Shown here piece after piece: positions 1 to 8,244 of a stretch of 49,934 nt of DNA. The position numbers and the translations under genes were made by a program. The DNA comes from GCA-002282575 sp964646525 (GTDB lineage Bacteria > Pseudomonadota > Gammaproteobacteria > Thiomicrospirales > Thiomicrospiraceae). The notes beneath the pieces are model-generated. The model saw only the letters and a list, made by a program, of their open reading frames with translations. It did not search any database and was not told the origin of the DNA. The stretch spans positions 1 to 49,934 of the forward strand of contig CAZYER010000009.1 of assembly GCA_964646525.1 (NCBI GenBank), in the 5' to 3' direction. Positions within the stretch are counted from its first letter, which is position 1, and every line of letters begins with the position of its first letter.

Positions 1-437
1 ACAGCATAACCCCAAGCGCGTGGTGTTTTTTCACGGAAGTCTAAAAAGTCGTTATTGGTGGTGTTGATAAAGAACTGAGCTGTCGCTGAATGCGGGTCAT
101 TGGTACGAGCCATAGCAATGGTACCAATGGTGTTTTTCAGTCCATTATCGGCTTCATTTTCAACAGGTGCCAGTGTCGGTTTTTGGTTCATGTCTGGTGT
201 GAAACCGCCACCTTGAATCATGAAGTCTTTAATCACACGGTGAAAAATAGTGCCATTGTAATGGCCGTTTTTGACATAGGTCAGAAAATTAGCAACCGTT
301 TTAGGGGCTTTATCGGCATACAACTCAACAGTAATGTCGCCATGATTGGTTTTGAATAAGACTTTTGGGTTGTCGGCTAACACTTCAGTGGTTGACATAG
401 CAAATAAAACTCCTAATACAGCTAAAAAACGACGCAT
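1..437 (-). CDS. ppiA: Periplasmic peptidyl-prolyl cis-trans isomerase, cyclophilin type (3' end outside window)
   Basis: Cyclophilins catalyse cis-trans isomerisation of X-Pro bonds during protein folding. The visible 145 codons give a signal peptide (MRRFLAVLG..., likely cleaved after Ala21 in EVLA-DN), so the enzyme should act in the periplasm. The cyclophilin core follows, with FHRVIKDFMIQGGGF and HSATAQFFIN, matching the catalytic Arg and Gln/Phe regions of PpiA/PpiB. The gene runs off the left edge, so the C-terminus is not seen. The start at 437 is set by AAGGAG a short distance upstream. A TGTTATAAT extended -10 lies 32-40 bases upstream. The periplasmic assignment rests on the signal peptide; a cytoplasmic PpiB would lack one. 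Confidence 0.9.
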   Translation of the reverse strand, partial: MRRFLAVLGVLFAMSTTEVLADNPKVLFKTNHGDITVELYADKAPKTVANFLTYVKNGHYNGTIFHRVIKDFMIQGGGFTPDMNQKPTLAPVENEADNGLKNTIGTIAMARTNDPHSATAQFFINTTNNDFLDFREKTPRAWGYA

Positions 438-468
438 GATGTCATGCTCCTTATCATTAAGTGTTGAA

Positions 469-477
469 ATTATAACA
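469..477 (-). promoter_or_regulatory. Extended -10 promoter for the cyclophilin gene
   Basis: Read on the minus strand the bases are TGTTATAAT, a perfect TATAAT with the TGn extension. It sits about 30 bases upstream of the cyclophilin start. No good -35 hexamer is present at 16-18 bp, as is usual for extended -10 promoters. It lies just after the stop of the glycosyltransferase gene. Confidence 0.5.
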
Positions 478-491
478 TAGCGCTGCGTCCA

Positions 492-1715
492 TTAATGACT
501 CAGCTCAAAAGCGACCATATATTCAACTTGATCCACACTGATGGCGGTCATACAAACAGGTTGAGAACAAGGTGTTTTACGGTGGTTGGATGCGGATACA
601 CAGGGCGCACAAGCCAGACCAGCCCAAATGGGCGTACTGTTGCCGAGCGAGCCATAGAGTGTTGGAGTTTCTGGTCCAAATAGCACAAAGGTTTTTAAGG
701 GTGTAATCGCCGAAAAGTGTCCTGGTCCTGAATCATTAGTGACCATCAGTTGACTAATAGTGTATAGCGTCGGTAACTCGGCGAATTTAACACCACCAGC
801 AAAGTTAATCACACGATCGCTGTCGCATTGCTGTTTTAGAGTTTCCGCTTCTTCACGCTCTGCGGGTGCGCCCGTAATTAAAATCACAATATCGTCAAAA
901 CGGCGGAGTAAACGACGCATGAGTTCAGCATAACGCTCTTTCGGCCAGCGGCGTTGTGGTAATAACTCAGAAGCATTCGGATTAATCAGTACAATCCGCT
1001 TATGTGCTAGAGTTTGTTCGGGGCAAAGTAAAGCAATACGTTGGCGCATTTCCGCTTGTGCTTGCTCGCTGACACTGACTTGTGCGAGTTCTATGTCATC
1101 GTCACTGATGTGAATTTTGGCATAAGGCACTTCATCAGTATCACACTCTAAGCTATAAACTAAGGCAATGAAGCTTTTGGCGACATGCTGATGAGCATTG
1201 TAAGCCACTTTGTGGGTGAGCATAAAACCACGCCACAGCCCTTCATTGTGAAAGCTGTGAAAGCCGACACGTCGCCATGCGCCTGATAATCCGGTCAGTA
1301 AGGCGCTGACGCGTGAAAAGAGTTCGAGATCGATGACGGTATCAATGTGATTGCGACGACACCAGACGAGATAACGCAAGCTGTCCCAGAGTAGGGTGGC
1401 TAAATTGTCTTCACGTAGCGTAAAAACATTTTCACGCTTAACGGTATCTAGCAGCTCTAAACTGGGACGATTTTTAGCAAAAATAACAAAATAGAGTTCT
1501 GCATTCAGCTTGTCGCGAGCGCGGCGCATGGCTGGATCGGCAATAATAGTACTACCCATTTCCGACAGTTCAACAAATAAAATGCGCTGAATAGCAGGTG
1601 CTTCTTGGCTAGCTTGATTGCGAAACCAATCTTGAACGGCAACCCATAGGCTTGCAATGAAAGTGAGGGGAATGCCGAGCCAGTAATCCAGCTGGCGCAT
1701 GGTATCAACACGCAT
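492..1715 (-). CDS. Glycosyltransferase family 9 (heptosyltransferase-like)
   Basis: A 407-residue protein of the ADP-heptose:LPS heptosyltransferase fold. The C-terminal half carries the GT9 signatures: INPNASELLPQRRWP (nucleotide-sugar domain start) and TNDSGPGHFSA, followed by a cysteine-rich tail (CAPCVSAS..., CSQPVCM) often seen in this family. An upstream in-frame start at 1793 exists but would overlap the preceding gene by 76 bases. I chose 1715 because AAAGGA precedes it and it begins 2 bases after the stop of that gene. The likely job is adding a sugar to a lipid-linked surface glycan in the cytoplasm. Donor and acceptor cannot be told from sequence, so waaC/F/Q names are not justified. 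It forms a minus-strand operon with the next gene upstream. Confidence 0.8.
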   Translation of the reverse strand: MRVDTMRQLDYWLGIPLTFIASLWVAVQDWFRNQASQEAPAIQRILFVELSEMGSTIIADPAMRRARDKLNAELYFVIFAKNRPSLELLDTVKRENVFTLREDNLATLLWDSLRYLVWCRRNHIDTVIDLELFSRVSALLTGLSGAWRRVGFHSFHNEGLWRGFMLTHKVAYNAHQHVAKSFIALVYSLECDTDEVPYAKIHISDDDIELAQVSVSEQAQAEMRQRIALLCPEQTLAHKRIVLINPNASELLPQRRWPKERYAELMRRLLRRFDDIVILITGAPAEREEAETLKQQCDSDRVINFAGGVKFAELPTLYTISQLMVTNDSGPGHFSAITPLKTFVLFGPETPTLYGSLGNSTPIWAGLACAPCVSASNHRKTPCSQPVCMTAISVDQVEYMVAFELSH

Positions 1716-1717
1716 GG

Positions 1718-2671
1718 TTAAGTGTCCTTTTTTACTGATTTGACCGCTAGTTGACCATTTTGCCACCATTGCTTGTCGTGAATAAAAAACCATAATCCAG
1801 GCAAGCTGGCAGCAACAAGCGTTAATCCGTAGATCACCGACATCGCTAAAACCGCTTCAGCAGGCGCACCGATTAGGGCAAAAATGCCAACCATTGCGCC
1901 TTCGCGAATACCCCAACCCGCAAAAGACAGGGGCAGTAACGTGAGTAGGATAACAGGCGGAATCACCGCTAAATAAACTATCAGTTCAAACTCTAGTCCT
2001 AAGGCTTGCCCTAGCGTCATTAATACCAATATGGAAAATAAGTGGGTGATGACCGATAACCCCAGTTGAATGCTAATGGTGCGTCCATTACGGTACACAC
2101 GGGCAAAACGTCGTGACAGCTTTTGTAAGCTAGACCATAATGGAAAACGCCAACGAGGCAATTTATGTAAACATAAGCCAAACAGCGCACCAGAAAAACC
2201 GATGACCAATATGATAGCAATGGTTAGCGTAATGTTGATGGGCAGTAAACTGGGTAACCAAATGAGTGCTATGGCACTGAGCAACAGCAGTCCTAATAAT
2301 CCCGCGATACGGTCGATGAACACGCCAAAAAAAGCTTCTTTATGGCTGTTGATGCGGTTGCCATTTTCCAGCACTCGGTAGGCGTCACCACCAATACTGG
2401 TGGGTAGTAGCTGGTTGAATAAAGAGCCTTTGAAATAGCTTTTGACATAAAAACGCGCATCGGGTGGATCCCCCAGCCAACGCTGAATCAAGCTCCAACG
2501 GTAAGCGGCGGTGAGCGTGCTAGCGAGTTGAAGTAATAGCGCCAACAAGAGACTCAGAAGGCTAATCTCACTGATATTTGACCAAGGTTGTTCATTATCG
2601 AGTTTATCGAAAATTAGCCACAACAAAATAGCAGATAAAGCGAGTTTTAACCAAGCAAGGGCAATTTTCAT
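1718..2671 (-). CDS. LPG-synthase-TM / YbhN-type integral membrane protein
   Basis: A 317-residue polytopic membrane protein with about eight hydrophobic segments. It matches the lysylphosphatidylglycerol-synthase transmembrane family (UPF0104, the flippase half of MprF), shown by LLPTSIGGDAYRV near residue 90 and AGWGIREGAMVG in the C-terminal third. There is no aminoacyl-transferase domain. Family members are thought to move or hold lipid-linked substrates in the inner membrane, but the function of stand-alone versions is mostly unproven. It ends 2 bases before the start of the GT9 gene, so the two are probably cotranscribed. No clear ribosome binding site precedes the start; the 50 bases upstream are very AT-rich. 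Confidence 0.8.
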   Translation of the reverse strand: MKIALAWLKLALSAILLWLIFDKLDNEQPWSNISEISLLSLLLALLLQLASTLTAAYRWSLIQRWLGDPPDARFYVKSYFKGSLFNQLLPTSIGGDAYRVLENGNRINSHKEAFFGVFIDRIAGLLGLLLLSAIALIWLPSLLPINITLTIAIILVIGFSGALFGLCLHKLPRWRFPLWSSLQKLSRRFARVYRNGRTISIQLGLSVITHLFSILVLMTLGQALGLEFELIVYLAVIPPVILLTLLPLSFAGWGIREGAMVGIFALIGAPAEAVLAMSVIYGLTLVAASLPGLWFFIHDKQWWQNGQLAVKSVKKDT

Positions 2672-2727
2672 GAAAAATTTAATAAAGTATTAACAAGTTA
2701 TCCGCATATTATAGATGAATTGGCACG

Positions 2728-4134
2728 CTAGTGGCTAACCTTCGCCTGTTTGCAGCGGAAGAGCTGAAAACCATCACTACTATGAATAATGAATCTGCAG
2801 TCATTAAAATAAAGTTTCCAGCTATGTTCTGGGCGATCGGGAGGAAGAATTAATATGCCATGAGTATGCGCATTGGGTGAACCAAACCAGATATCGAATT
2901 GATCGTAACGCTCATCCATGACAACCACTGGAGTTGGTCTGGCATACCAAGCAATACGACTGGCATCGACCCAATGTGTCACAATCAGTGATTCATTTCC
3001 TTCACGTAGTGCATTACCCATTTCAGCCGCTTGCTTCCAGCCAATTAAGTCTTGCGTGGGATTAGGTGACCAATGCTCGGTTAGTTTAGGAAAAAGCGAT
3101 AGGCTCAACATCAAAAGAGTGAGTGTAAACCCATAGATCAGATTAGCCGTTAGCAGCTTCTTTATCCAAGCCGATTGATTGATCAGTTGATGCGCCATTA
3201 AGGGTAATAGCAATACATAAAAGAAAGCCAACCAGTGAGGAAGGCTGGGTTCTTTACCAGAAGAAATCGTAAAAATAATGAGCGCAGGCAAAATAAACAA
3301 CACCAGCTGGCGTTGTCTCAAAGTGAACCACCAGTGCTTGACGCCAATGATCATCAGCCATGCACTGAGCCATATGAATGGCGTGTACAGTAACAATTGA
3401 CTCACTTGACTTTGTAGAAAGTTTAACCAATCAAAAGATGACTCAGGTCGTCCATGATTCAATTGGTAGTGAATGGATAACCAGTCATGTTGTCCATTCC
3501 AGTAAAAAATGGGCAAGCTCAAAAGACCAGCTACGAGCACAGCCAGCCAAAAGCGAGCCTTGATGAACCAACGCCAACTGTTTGTACTGGTTAATAGTAC
3601 TAATAACAACCCGATAGCAAAAAGAGCGGCGGTGTATTTGCTAAGCGCACTGAGCCCTAGTAATGTGCCAATGATCAACCAGTTAAGTGTCGTTGGTTTT
3701 TCTAATGTCCGTTGCGCCTGCCAAATGAGCGCAATGGATAAGGGAAGCAATAGCGTATCTGGAACTAGCCCGATGCCCAGCAAATGAAGGATGGGCATGG
3801 CGCAGAATAATAAGGCTGCTAAGTTAGCACTCGTTAACGAATGCGTGAGATAGCGTGTGTAGCCATGCACTAACCACAAGCTCAGTGTGTAGCTCAACAA
3901 TGCCCATAGGCGCAGTTGCCATTCTTGTTCACCAAGTTGAAGTACCAGTGATTGAAGCCAGCCAACTAAGGGAGGATGATCAAAGTAACTCCAGTCAAGA
4001 AACTTGCCGTATAGAGCATAATGTGCTTCATCAACCGTTAGGGGAGTCATAACGGCAATCAGCAAATGCAATAAAATAGTAGCAACCAGCAATTGAGTAA
4101 GCAGGCGTGGCGAGGCTAAAAGTGGAGGTAGCAT
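2728..4134 (-). CDS. PMT/ArnT-like membrane glycosyltransferase (GT39/GT83-type, PMT_2 domain)
   Basis: A 468-residue membrane protein with around ten hydrophobic helices. The first periplasmic loop has VDEAHYA (Asp35-Glu36) and FDHPPLVGW (residues 51-59), the signature of the dolichyl-phosphate-mannose mannosyltransferase-like family that takes sugars from polyprenyl-phosphate carriers on the periplasmic side. A short soluble C-terminal part follows from about residue 370. With the neighbouring flippase-like and GT9 genes it suggests a small pathway decorating lipid A, LPS or another envelope molecule. ArnT proper is larger (about 550 residues), so this is a relative rather than a confident ArnT. 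The gene lies divergent to grpE, with about 230 bases between their starts. Confidence 0.75.
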   Translation of the reverse strand: MLPPLLASPRLLTQLLVATILLHLLIAVMTPLTVDEAHYALYGKFLDWSYFDHPPLVGWLQSLVLQLGEQEWQLRLWALLSYTLSLWLVHGYTRYLTHSLTSANLAALLFCAMPILHLLGIGLVPDTLLLPLSIALIWQAQRTLEKPTTLNWLIIGTLLGLSALSKYTAALFAIGLLLVLLTSTNSWRWFIKARFWLAVLVAGLLSLPIFYWNGQHDWLSIHYQLNHGRPESSFDWLNFLQSQVSQLLLYTPFIWLSAWLMIIGVKHWWFTLRQRQLVLFILPALIIFTISSGKEPSLPHWLAFFYVLLLPLMAHQLINQSAWIKKLLTANLIYGFTLTLLMLSLSLFPKLTEHWSPNPTQDLIGWKQAAEMGNALREGNESLIVTHWVDASRIAWYARPTPVVVMDERYDQFDIWFGSPNAHTHGILILPPDRPEHSWKLYFNDCRFIIHSSDGFQLFRCKQAKVSH

Positions 4135-4294
4135 GGTTGCTGTAACTCTTATATAGGTAATTTTGTCATTGTTTGGCTATTTTGAGCAAACCGATTCTAT
4201 TCTAGTTATTCGTGAAGGCATTGGGAAGGTCCGAAGAGGTTAAGGTTGAATCAAAGGAGAGTCAATCTATTAACGGTAAATACTTGCCTGCACC

Positions 4295-4323
4295 CTTGAA
4301 AAGTCATTTTATTATCCCCATAT
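4295..4323 (+). promoter_or_regulatory. Sigma-32 (RpoH) heat-shock promoter of grpE
   Basis: CTTGAAA (4295-4301), a 14-base spacer and CCCCATAT (4316-4323) match the RpoH consensus CTTGAAA / CCCCATNT at every defined base. The predicted transcript starts near 4331, about 35 bases before grpE, which has AGGGAGA as its ribosome binding site. Confidence 0.85.
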
Positions 4324-4364
4324 ACATAATGTTTTAATGAATATGGCCACCTTAGGGAGAGTTT

Positions 4365-4919
4365 ATGAGTACGACAAACGAGCAGAATGAAGCTGTCGAA
4401 AGCAATGAAAATGTTGCGCAACAATCTAATGAACAGGCTTCGGTTGAGCAGAATGTTCAGGCATTACTCGCTGAAGCTCAAGCGCAAGCTGCTCAACATT
4501 TCGACAGTCTACTGCGTTTGCAAGCAGATATGGAAAATTTACGTCGTCGTACTGAACGTGAAATTGATAATGCGAAAAAGTTTGCGCTAGAACGTTTTGT
4601 TAATGACTTAATTCCTGTTTTGGACAGCATGGAAATGGGGATGCAGGCATCGTCACAATCGGTAAATGAACAAGACACCATTCGTCAGGGCTTGGAAATG
4701 ACGTTAAAAATGTTTCAAGATGTGATGGCACGTTTCCATGTAGAAGCGGTTGATCCGACAGGACACCCTTTCAACCCACAAGAGCACGAGGCTATGACCA
4801 TGCAGCCTAGCAAAGATCATGAGCCCAACACAGTCATGTTTACGGTGCAAAAAGGTTACAAGTTGCACGGGCGTGTGGTGCGTCCCGCTCGCGTGGTAGT
4901 TTCTTCAGCCGCTGCGTAA
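4365..4919 (+). CDS. grpE: Nucleotide exchange factor GrpE
   Basis: GrpE releases ADP from DnaK and so resets the Hsp70 cycle in the cytoplasm. The 184 residues show the usual layout: a polar, Gln/Glu-rich N-terminus (1-35), the long helical dimerisation region with DMENLRRRTEREIDNAKKFA (about 55-75), and the C-terminal beta domain ending in QKGYKLHGRVVRPARVVV. Length is normal (E. coli 197). It precedes dnaK by 98 bases and both have sigma-32-like promoters, so co-induction by heat is expected. Confidence 0.97.
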   Translation: MSTTNEQNEAVESNENVAQQSNEQASVEQNVQALLAEAQAQAAQHFDSLLRLQADMENLRRRTEREIDNAKKFALERFVNDLIPVLDSMEMGMQASSQSVNEQDTIRQGLEMTLKMFQDVMARFHVEAVDPTGHPFNPQEHEAMTMQPSKDHEPNTVMFTVQKGYKLHGRVVRPARVVVSSAAA

Positions 4920-4934
4920 CAATCATAGAAAATA

Positions 4935-4966
4935 GGATGATTAACGACTTGAAAGTTAAGTCATCC
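4935..4966 (+). repeat. Inverted repeat around the dnaK promoter -35 element
   Basis: GGATGATTAAC (4935-4945) is repeated inversely as GTTAAGTCATCC (4955-4966) with one bulged base. The CTTGAAA -35 box (4948-4954) lies in the loop. It could be an operator or an RNA hairpin at the grpE-dnaK junction. No T-tract follows, so it is not a typical terminator. Confidence 0.55.
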
Positions 4967-4976
4967 ATCACCATAA
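4948..4976 (+). promoter_or_regulatory. Second sigma-32-like promoter, ahead of dnaK
   Basis: CTTGAAA (4948-4954), a 14-base spacer and CACCATAA (4969-4976) match the RpoH consensus at all of the -35 and about 6 of 8 positions of the -10. The spacer length is the same as in the grpE promoter. It would let dnaK-dnaJ be transcribed independently of grpE. Confidence 0.65.
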
Positions 4977-5017
4977 AGCTTTCAACAGATAATTGAATTT
5001 TTAGGAGTATATAAAAC

Positions 5018-6949
5018 ATGGCTAAAATTATTGGTATTGACTTAGGTACAACGAACTCTTGTGTCGCCGTAATGGATGGTGGTAACGTCAAAGTCATCGA
5101 AAATAGCGAAGGCGCGCGTACGACCCCTTCAATTGTTGCATTTACTAACGATGATGAAGTCTTAGTAGGTGAAACAGCGAAGCGTCAGGCGATTACTAAC
5201 CCTAAAAACACCATGCATGCGGTAAAGCGTTTAATCGGTCGTAAATTTACCGATAAAGAAGTACAACGTGACATCGAAATGGTTCCTTACAGCATCGTTA
5301 AAGCCGACAATGGTGATGCTTGGGTAGAAGCTCACGGTAAAAAAATGGCACCGCCAGAAATCTCTGCTCGTGTGTTAATGAAAATGAAAAAAACTGCTGA
5401 AGACTACTTAGGTGAAACCGTTACTGAAGCCGTGATTACCGTTCCAGCCTACTTTAACGATGCGCAACGTCAGGCAACTAAAGATGCGGGTAAAATCGCG
5501 GGTTTGGAAGTAAAGCGTATCATTAATGAGCCTACTGCTGCGGCCTTGGCTTATGGTGTCGATAAAAAGTCAAAGGGTGACAGCAAAATTGTTGTCTACG
5601 ACTTAGGTGGTGGTACTTTCGACGTTTCAATTATTGAAATCGCCGATTTAGATGGTGACAAACAAGTTGAAGTATTGGCAACTAACGGCGACACTTTCTT
5701 GGGTGGTGAAGACTTCGACCAACTCGTGATTGAGCATATCGTTACTGAGTTTAAGAAAGAGCAAGGCGTGGATTTGAAAAACGATCCATTAGCACTGCAA
5801 CGTCTGCGTGAAGCGGCTGAAAAAGCGAAGATTGAATTGTCTTCTCGTGAGCAAACCGATATTAACTTGCCTTACATCACGGCCGATGCCTCAGGTCCAA
5901 AACACTTAAATATGCGTATTACGCGTGCTAAGTTTGAATCATTAATTGAAGACTTAGTGAAAAAATCAATTGAGCCTTGCCGCATTGCGTTAAAAGATGC
6001 AGGCTTGTCAGCGTCTGAAATTGATGAAGTGATTTTGGTTGGCGGTTCAACGCGTATTCCAATGGTACAAAAAGCCGTTAAAGATTTCTTCGGTAAAGAA
6101 CCACGTAAAGACGTTAACCCAGATGAAGCGGTTGCTATTGGTGCAGCCATTCAAGGTGGTGTCTTGGGTGGTGACGTTAAAGACGTACTGTTGCTGGACG
6201 TAACGCCTCTGTCTTTGGGTATTGAAACCATGGGTGGCGTGATGACCAAGCTGATTGAGAAAAACACCACCATTCCGACGCGCAAGTCGCAAGTGTTTTC
6301 AACCGCTGATGACAACCAATCGGCAGTGACCATTCACGTATTGCAAGGTGAGCGTGAGATGGCAAATGGCAACAAGTCGTTGGGTCGTTTTGACTTGTCA
6401 GATATCCCACCAGCACCACGTGGTATGCCACAAATCGAAGTGACGTTTGACATTGATGCGAATGGTATCTTGAATGTGTCTGCAAAAGATAAAGCGACCA
6501 ACAAAGAGCAGTCGATTATCATCAAAGCCAGCTCGGGTTTGTCTGAAGCAGAAATTGAGAAAATGGTGCGTGATGCGGAAGCTCATGCGGAAGAAGACAA
6601 AAAACTGCGTGAATTGGTTGATGCGCGTAACCAAGCGGACAGCCTGATTCACTCGGTGAATAAGTCAGTCAAAGAGTTGGGCGACGACAAGGTAACGGCT
6701 GAAGAAAAAGCAGCGGTTGACGCGGCAGTTAAAGCATTGGAAGAAGCGATGAAAGGTGATGACAAAGACGCCATTACCGCTAAAACGGAAGAATTGGCTA
6801 AGGTCAGTCACGGTATCGCTGAAAAAGCTTATGCGCAGACCAATGCGGGTGCTGCAGGCGCTCAAGCGCATGATGCTAATGCCACTAAACCGAACAAAGG
6901 CGGCGATGATGACATCGTAGATGCTGAGTTTGAAGAAGTTAAAAAATAA
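5018..6949 (+). CDS. dnaK: Hsp70 chaperone DnaK
   Basis: DnaK binds unfolded peptides in an ATP-controlled cycle with DnaJ and GrpE. The 643-residue length is typical. IGIDLGTTNSCVAV (phosphate 1 loop) is at the N-terminus, VYDLGGGTFDVSI and VILVGGSTRIP are further nucleotide-site motifs, the hydrophobic linker DVLLLDVTPLSLG lies near 390, and the protein ends with the acidic tail DDDIVDAEFEEVKK conserved in proteobacterial DnaK. The start is fixed by the family N-terminus MAKIIGIDLG and by TTAGGAG upstream. dnaJ follows after 13 bases and is probably cotranscribed. Confidence 0.99.
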   Translation: MAKIIGIDLGTTNSCVAVMDGGNVKVIENSEGARTTPSIVAFTNDDEVLVGETAKRQAITNPKNTMHAVKRLIGRKFTDKEVQRDIEMVPYSIVKADNGDAWVEAHGKKMAPPEISARVLMKMKKTAEDYLGETVTEAVITVPAYFNDAQRQATKDAGKIAGLEVKRIINEPTAAALAYGVDKKSKGDSKIVVYDLGGGTFDVSIIEIADLDGDKQVEVLATNGDTFLGGEDFDQLVIEHIVTEFKKEQGVDLKNDPLALQRLREAAEKAKIELSSREQTDINLPYITADASGPKHLNMRITRAKFESLIEDLVKKSIEPCRIALKDAGLSASEIDEVILVGGSTRIPMVQKAVKDFFGKEPRKDVNPDEAVAIGAAIQGGVLGGDVKDVLLLDVTPLSLGIETMGGVMTKLIEKNTTIPTRKSQVFSTADDNQSAVTIHVLQGEREMANGNKSLGRFDLSDIPPAPRGMPQIEVTFDIDANGILNVSAKDKATNKEQSIIIKASSGLSEAEIEKMVRDAEAHAEEDKKLRELVDARNQADSLIHSVNKSVKELGDDKVTAEEKAAVDAAVKALEEAMKGDDKDAITAKTEELAKVSHGIAEKAYAQTNAGAAGAQAHDANATKPNKGGDDDIVDAEFEEVKK

Positions 6950-6962
6950 GAAGTAAGGTCTT

Positions 6963-8093
6963 ATGGCAAAAAAAGACTATTACGAAGTCTTGGGGCTGTC
7001 TCGCACAGCCTCGGAAGACGAAATTAAACGAGCTTACAAAAAGCTTGCCATGAAGCATCATCCAGATCGCAATCCTGATGATGCTTCTGCCGAAGAAAAA
7101 TTTAAAGAAATCAAAGAAGCTTACGAGATTTTGTCTGATGCGCAAAAACGCTCGGCTTACGACCAGTTTGGTCACGCAGGGGTTGACGGTTCGGCTGGTG
7201 GCTTTGGTGGCGGACAAGGATTCGGTGGCGGCTTTGGCGGCTTTGGTGACATCTTCTCCGACATTTTTGGCGGCGGTGGTCGTGGCTTTAATGGCCCACG
7301 TCCTGGTGGTGACCTTGAATATCGTTTGACCTTGACTCTGGAGCAAGCCGTTGCGGGTGCGAAAATTGACATTCAAGTGCCGCGTCGTGAAGTGTGTGAT
7401 TCGTGTCATGGCTCGGGTGCAGCTGAAGGTTCAAGCGCTGAAACCTGTCCCACTTGTGGCGGGCATGGTAAGGTTCGCGTGCAACAAGGTTTCTTTGTTG
7501 TCGAGCGTACCTGTCATACCTGTCATGGTAAAGGTAAAATCATTAAGAAGCCTTGTAGCAAATGTCACGGCGAAGGGTTTGTTACCCGTAACAAAACACT
7601 TACCGTCAGTATTCCAGCTGGGGTGGACGAGGGTGATCGTATCCGTTTAAGTGGTCAGGGTGAAGCAGGGGATGTGGGAGCGCCTTCTGGCGATCTTTAC
7701 GTTCGTATCAGTTTGCAACCTCACGCCATCTTTAAGCGTCAGGGTGATACCTTATTCTGCGAGATGCCTTTGTCCTTTACCACGGCAGCCTTGGGTGGGG
7801 AAATCGAAGTGCCGACACTAGATGGTCGTGTTAACTTGAAGATTCCTGCTGGCACACAAACAGGTCGCAAGTTCAAAATTGGTGGAAAAGGGGTGAAATC
7901 GGTTCGTTCGGGTCGTCAGGGCGATTTAATTTGCCAAGTCCATCTGGAAACACCGGTGAATCTGACCAGCGAACAACAAGAGCTGTTACGTCAGTTTGAA
8001 GCCAGCTTGTCGGGTAAAGGGGCAACACACAATCCAAAATCGCACAGTTGGTTAGATTCAGTGAAATCGTTTATTAATGATGCACTGAAATAA
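6963..8093 (+). CDS. dnaJ: Co-chaperone DnaJ (Hsp40)
   Basis: DnaJ delivers substrates to DnaK and stimulates its ATPase. The 376 residues give the full type I layout: J domain (about 5-70) with the HPD tripeptide in KHHPDRNP, a Gly/Phe-rich linker (about 75-115), four zinc-binding CxxCxGxG repeats (CDSCHGSG, CPTCGGHG, CHTCHGKG, CSKCHGEG) between about 140 and 210, and the C-terminal substrate-binding beta domains. AAGGTC precedes the start. A strong terminator follows 18 bases after the stop, closing the heat-shock block. Confidence 0.99.
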   Translation: MAKKDYYEVLGLSRTASEDEIKRAYKKLAMKHHPDRNPDDASAEEKFKEIKEAYEILSDAQKRSAYDQFGHAGVDGSAGGFGGGQGFGGGFGGFGDIFSDIFGGGGRGFNGPRPGGDLEYRLTLTLEQAVAGAKIDIQVPRREVCDSCHGSGAAEGSSAETCPTCGGHGKVRVQQGFFVVERTCHTCHGKGKIIKKPCSKCHGEGFVTRNKTLTVSIPAGVDEGDRIRLSGQGEAGDVGAPSGDLYVRISLQPHAIFKRQGDTLFCEMPLSFTTAALGGEIEVPTLDGRVNLKIPAGTQTGRKFKIGGKGVKSVRSGRQGDLICQVHLETPVNLTSEQQELLRQFEASLSGKGATHNPKSHSWLDSVKSFINDALK

Positions 8094-8111
8094 TGCCCAT
8101 TGGTGGTGAAT

Positions 8112-8140
8112 AAAAAGGAGGTTAAATGACCTCCTTTTTT
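8112..8140 (+). terminator. Rho-independent terminator after dnaJ
   Basis: AAAAAGGAGGT (8112-8122) pairs with ACCTCCTTTTT (8129-8139) around a 6-base loop, and the right arm runs into a T-tract. Confidence 0.9.
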
Positions 8141-8244
8141 CTTTTAGGTCATGGTTTGCTTTGCTTTTGATCGTGACGCTGTATTCCAATAGATTTTAGC
8201 GTTAAAATAGTCGCGTTCATGCATCACACTTCAGGAAAATTTTT

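Noticed and set aside
4140..4290. Purine-rich stretch between the PMT-like gene and grpE as a small gene or RNA
   Set aside because: There is no start codon with a usable frame after the AAAGGAGAG sequence and no clear hairpin or terminator.
7172..7372. Pro/Lys-rich small frame antisense to dnaJ
   Set aside because: It is the reverse reading of the Gly/Phe linker codons.
6939..7409. 156-residue open frame antisense to dnaJ
   Set aside because: It overlaps the J domain and Gly/Phe region of an unmistakable dnaJ; its composition mirrors dnaJ codon bias and it has no family features.
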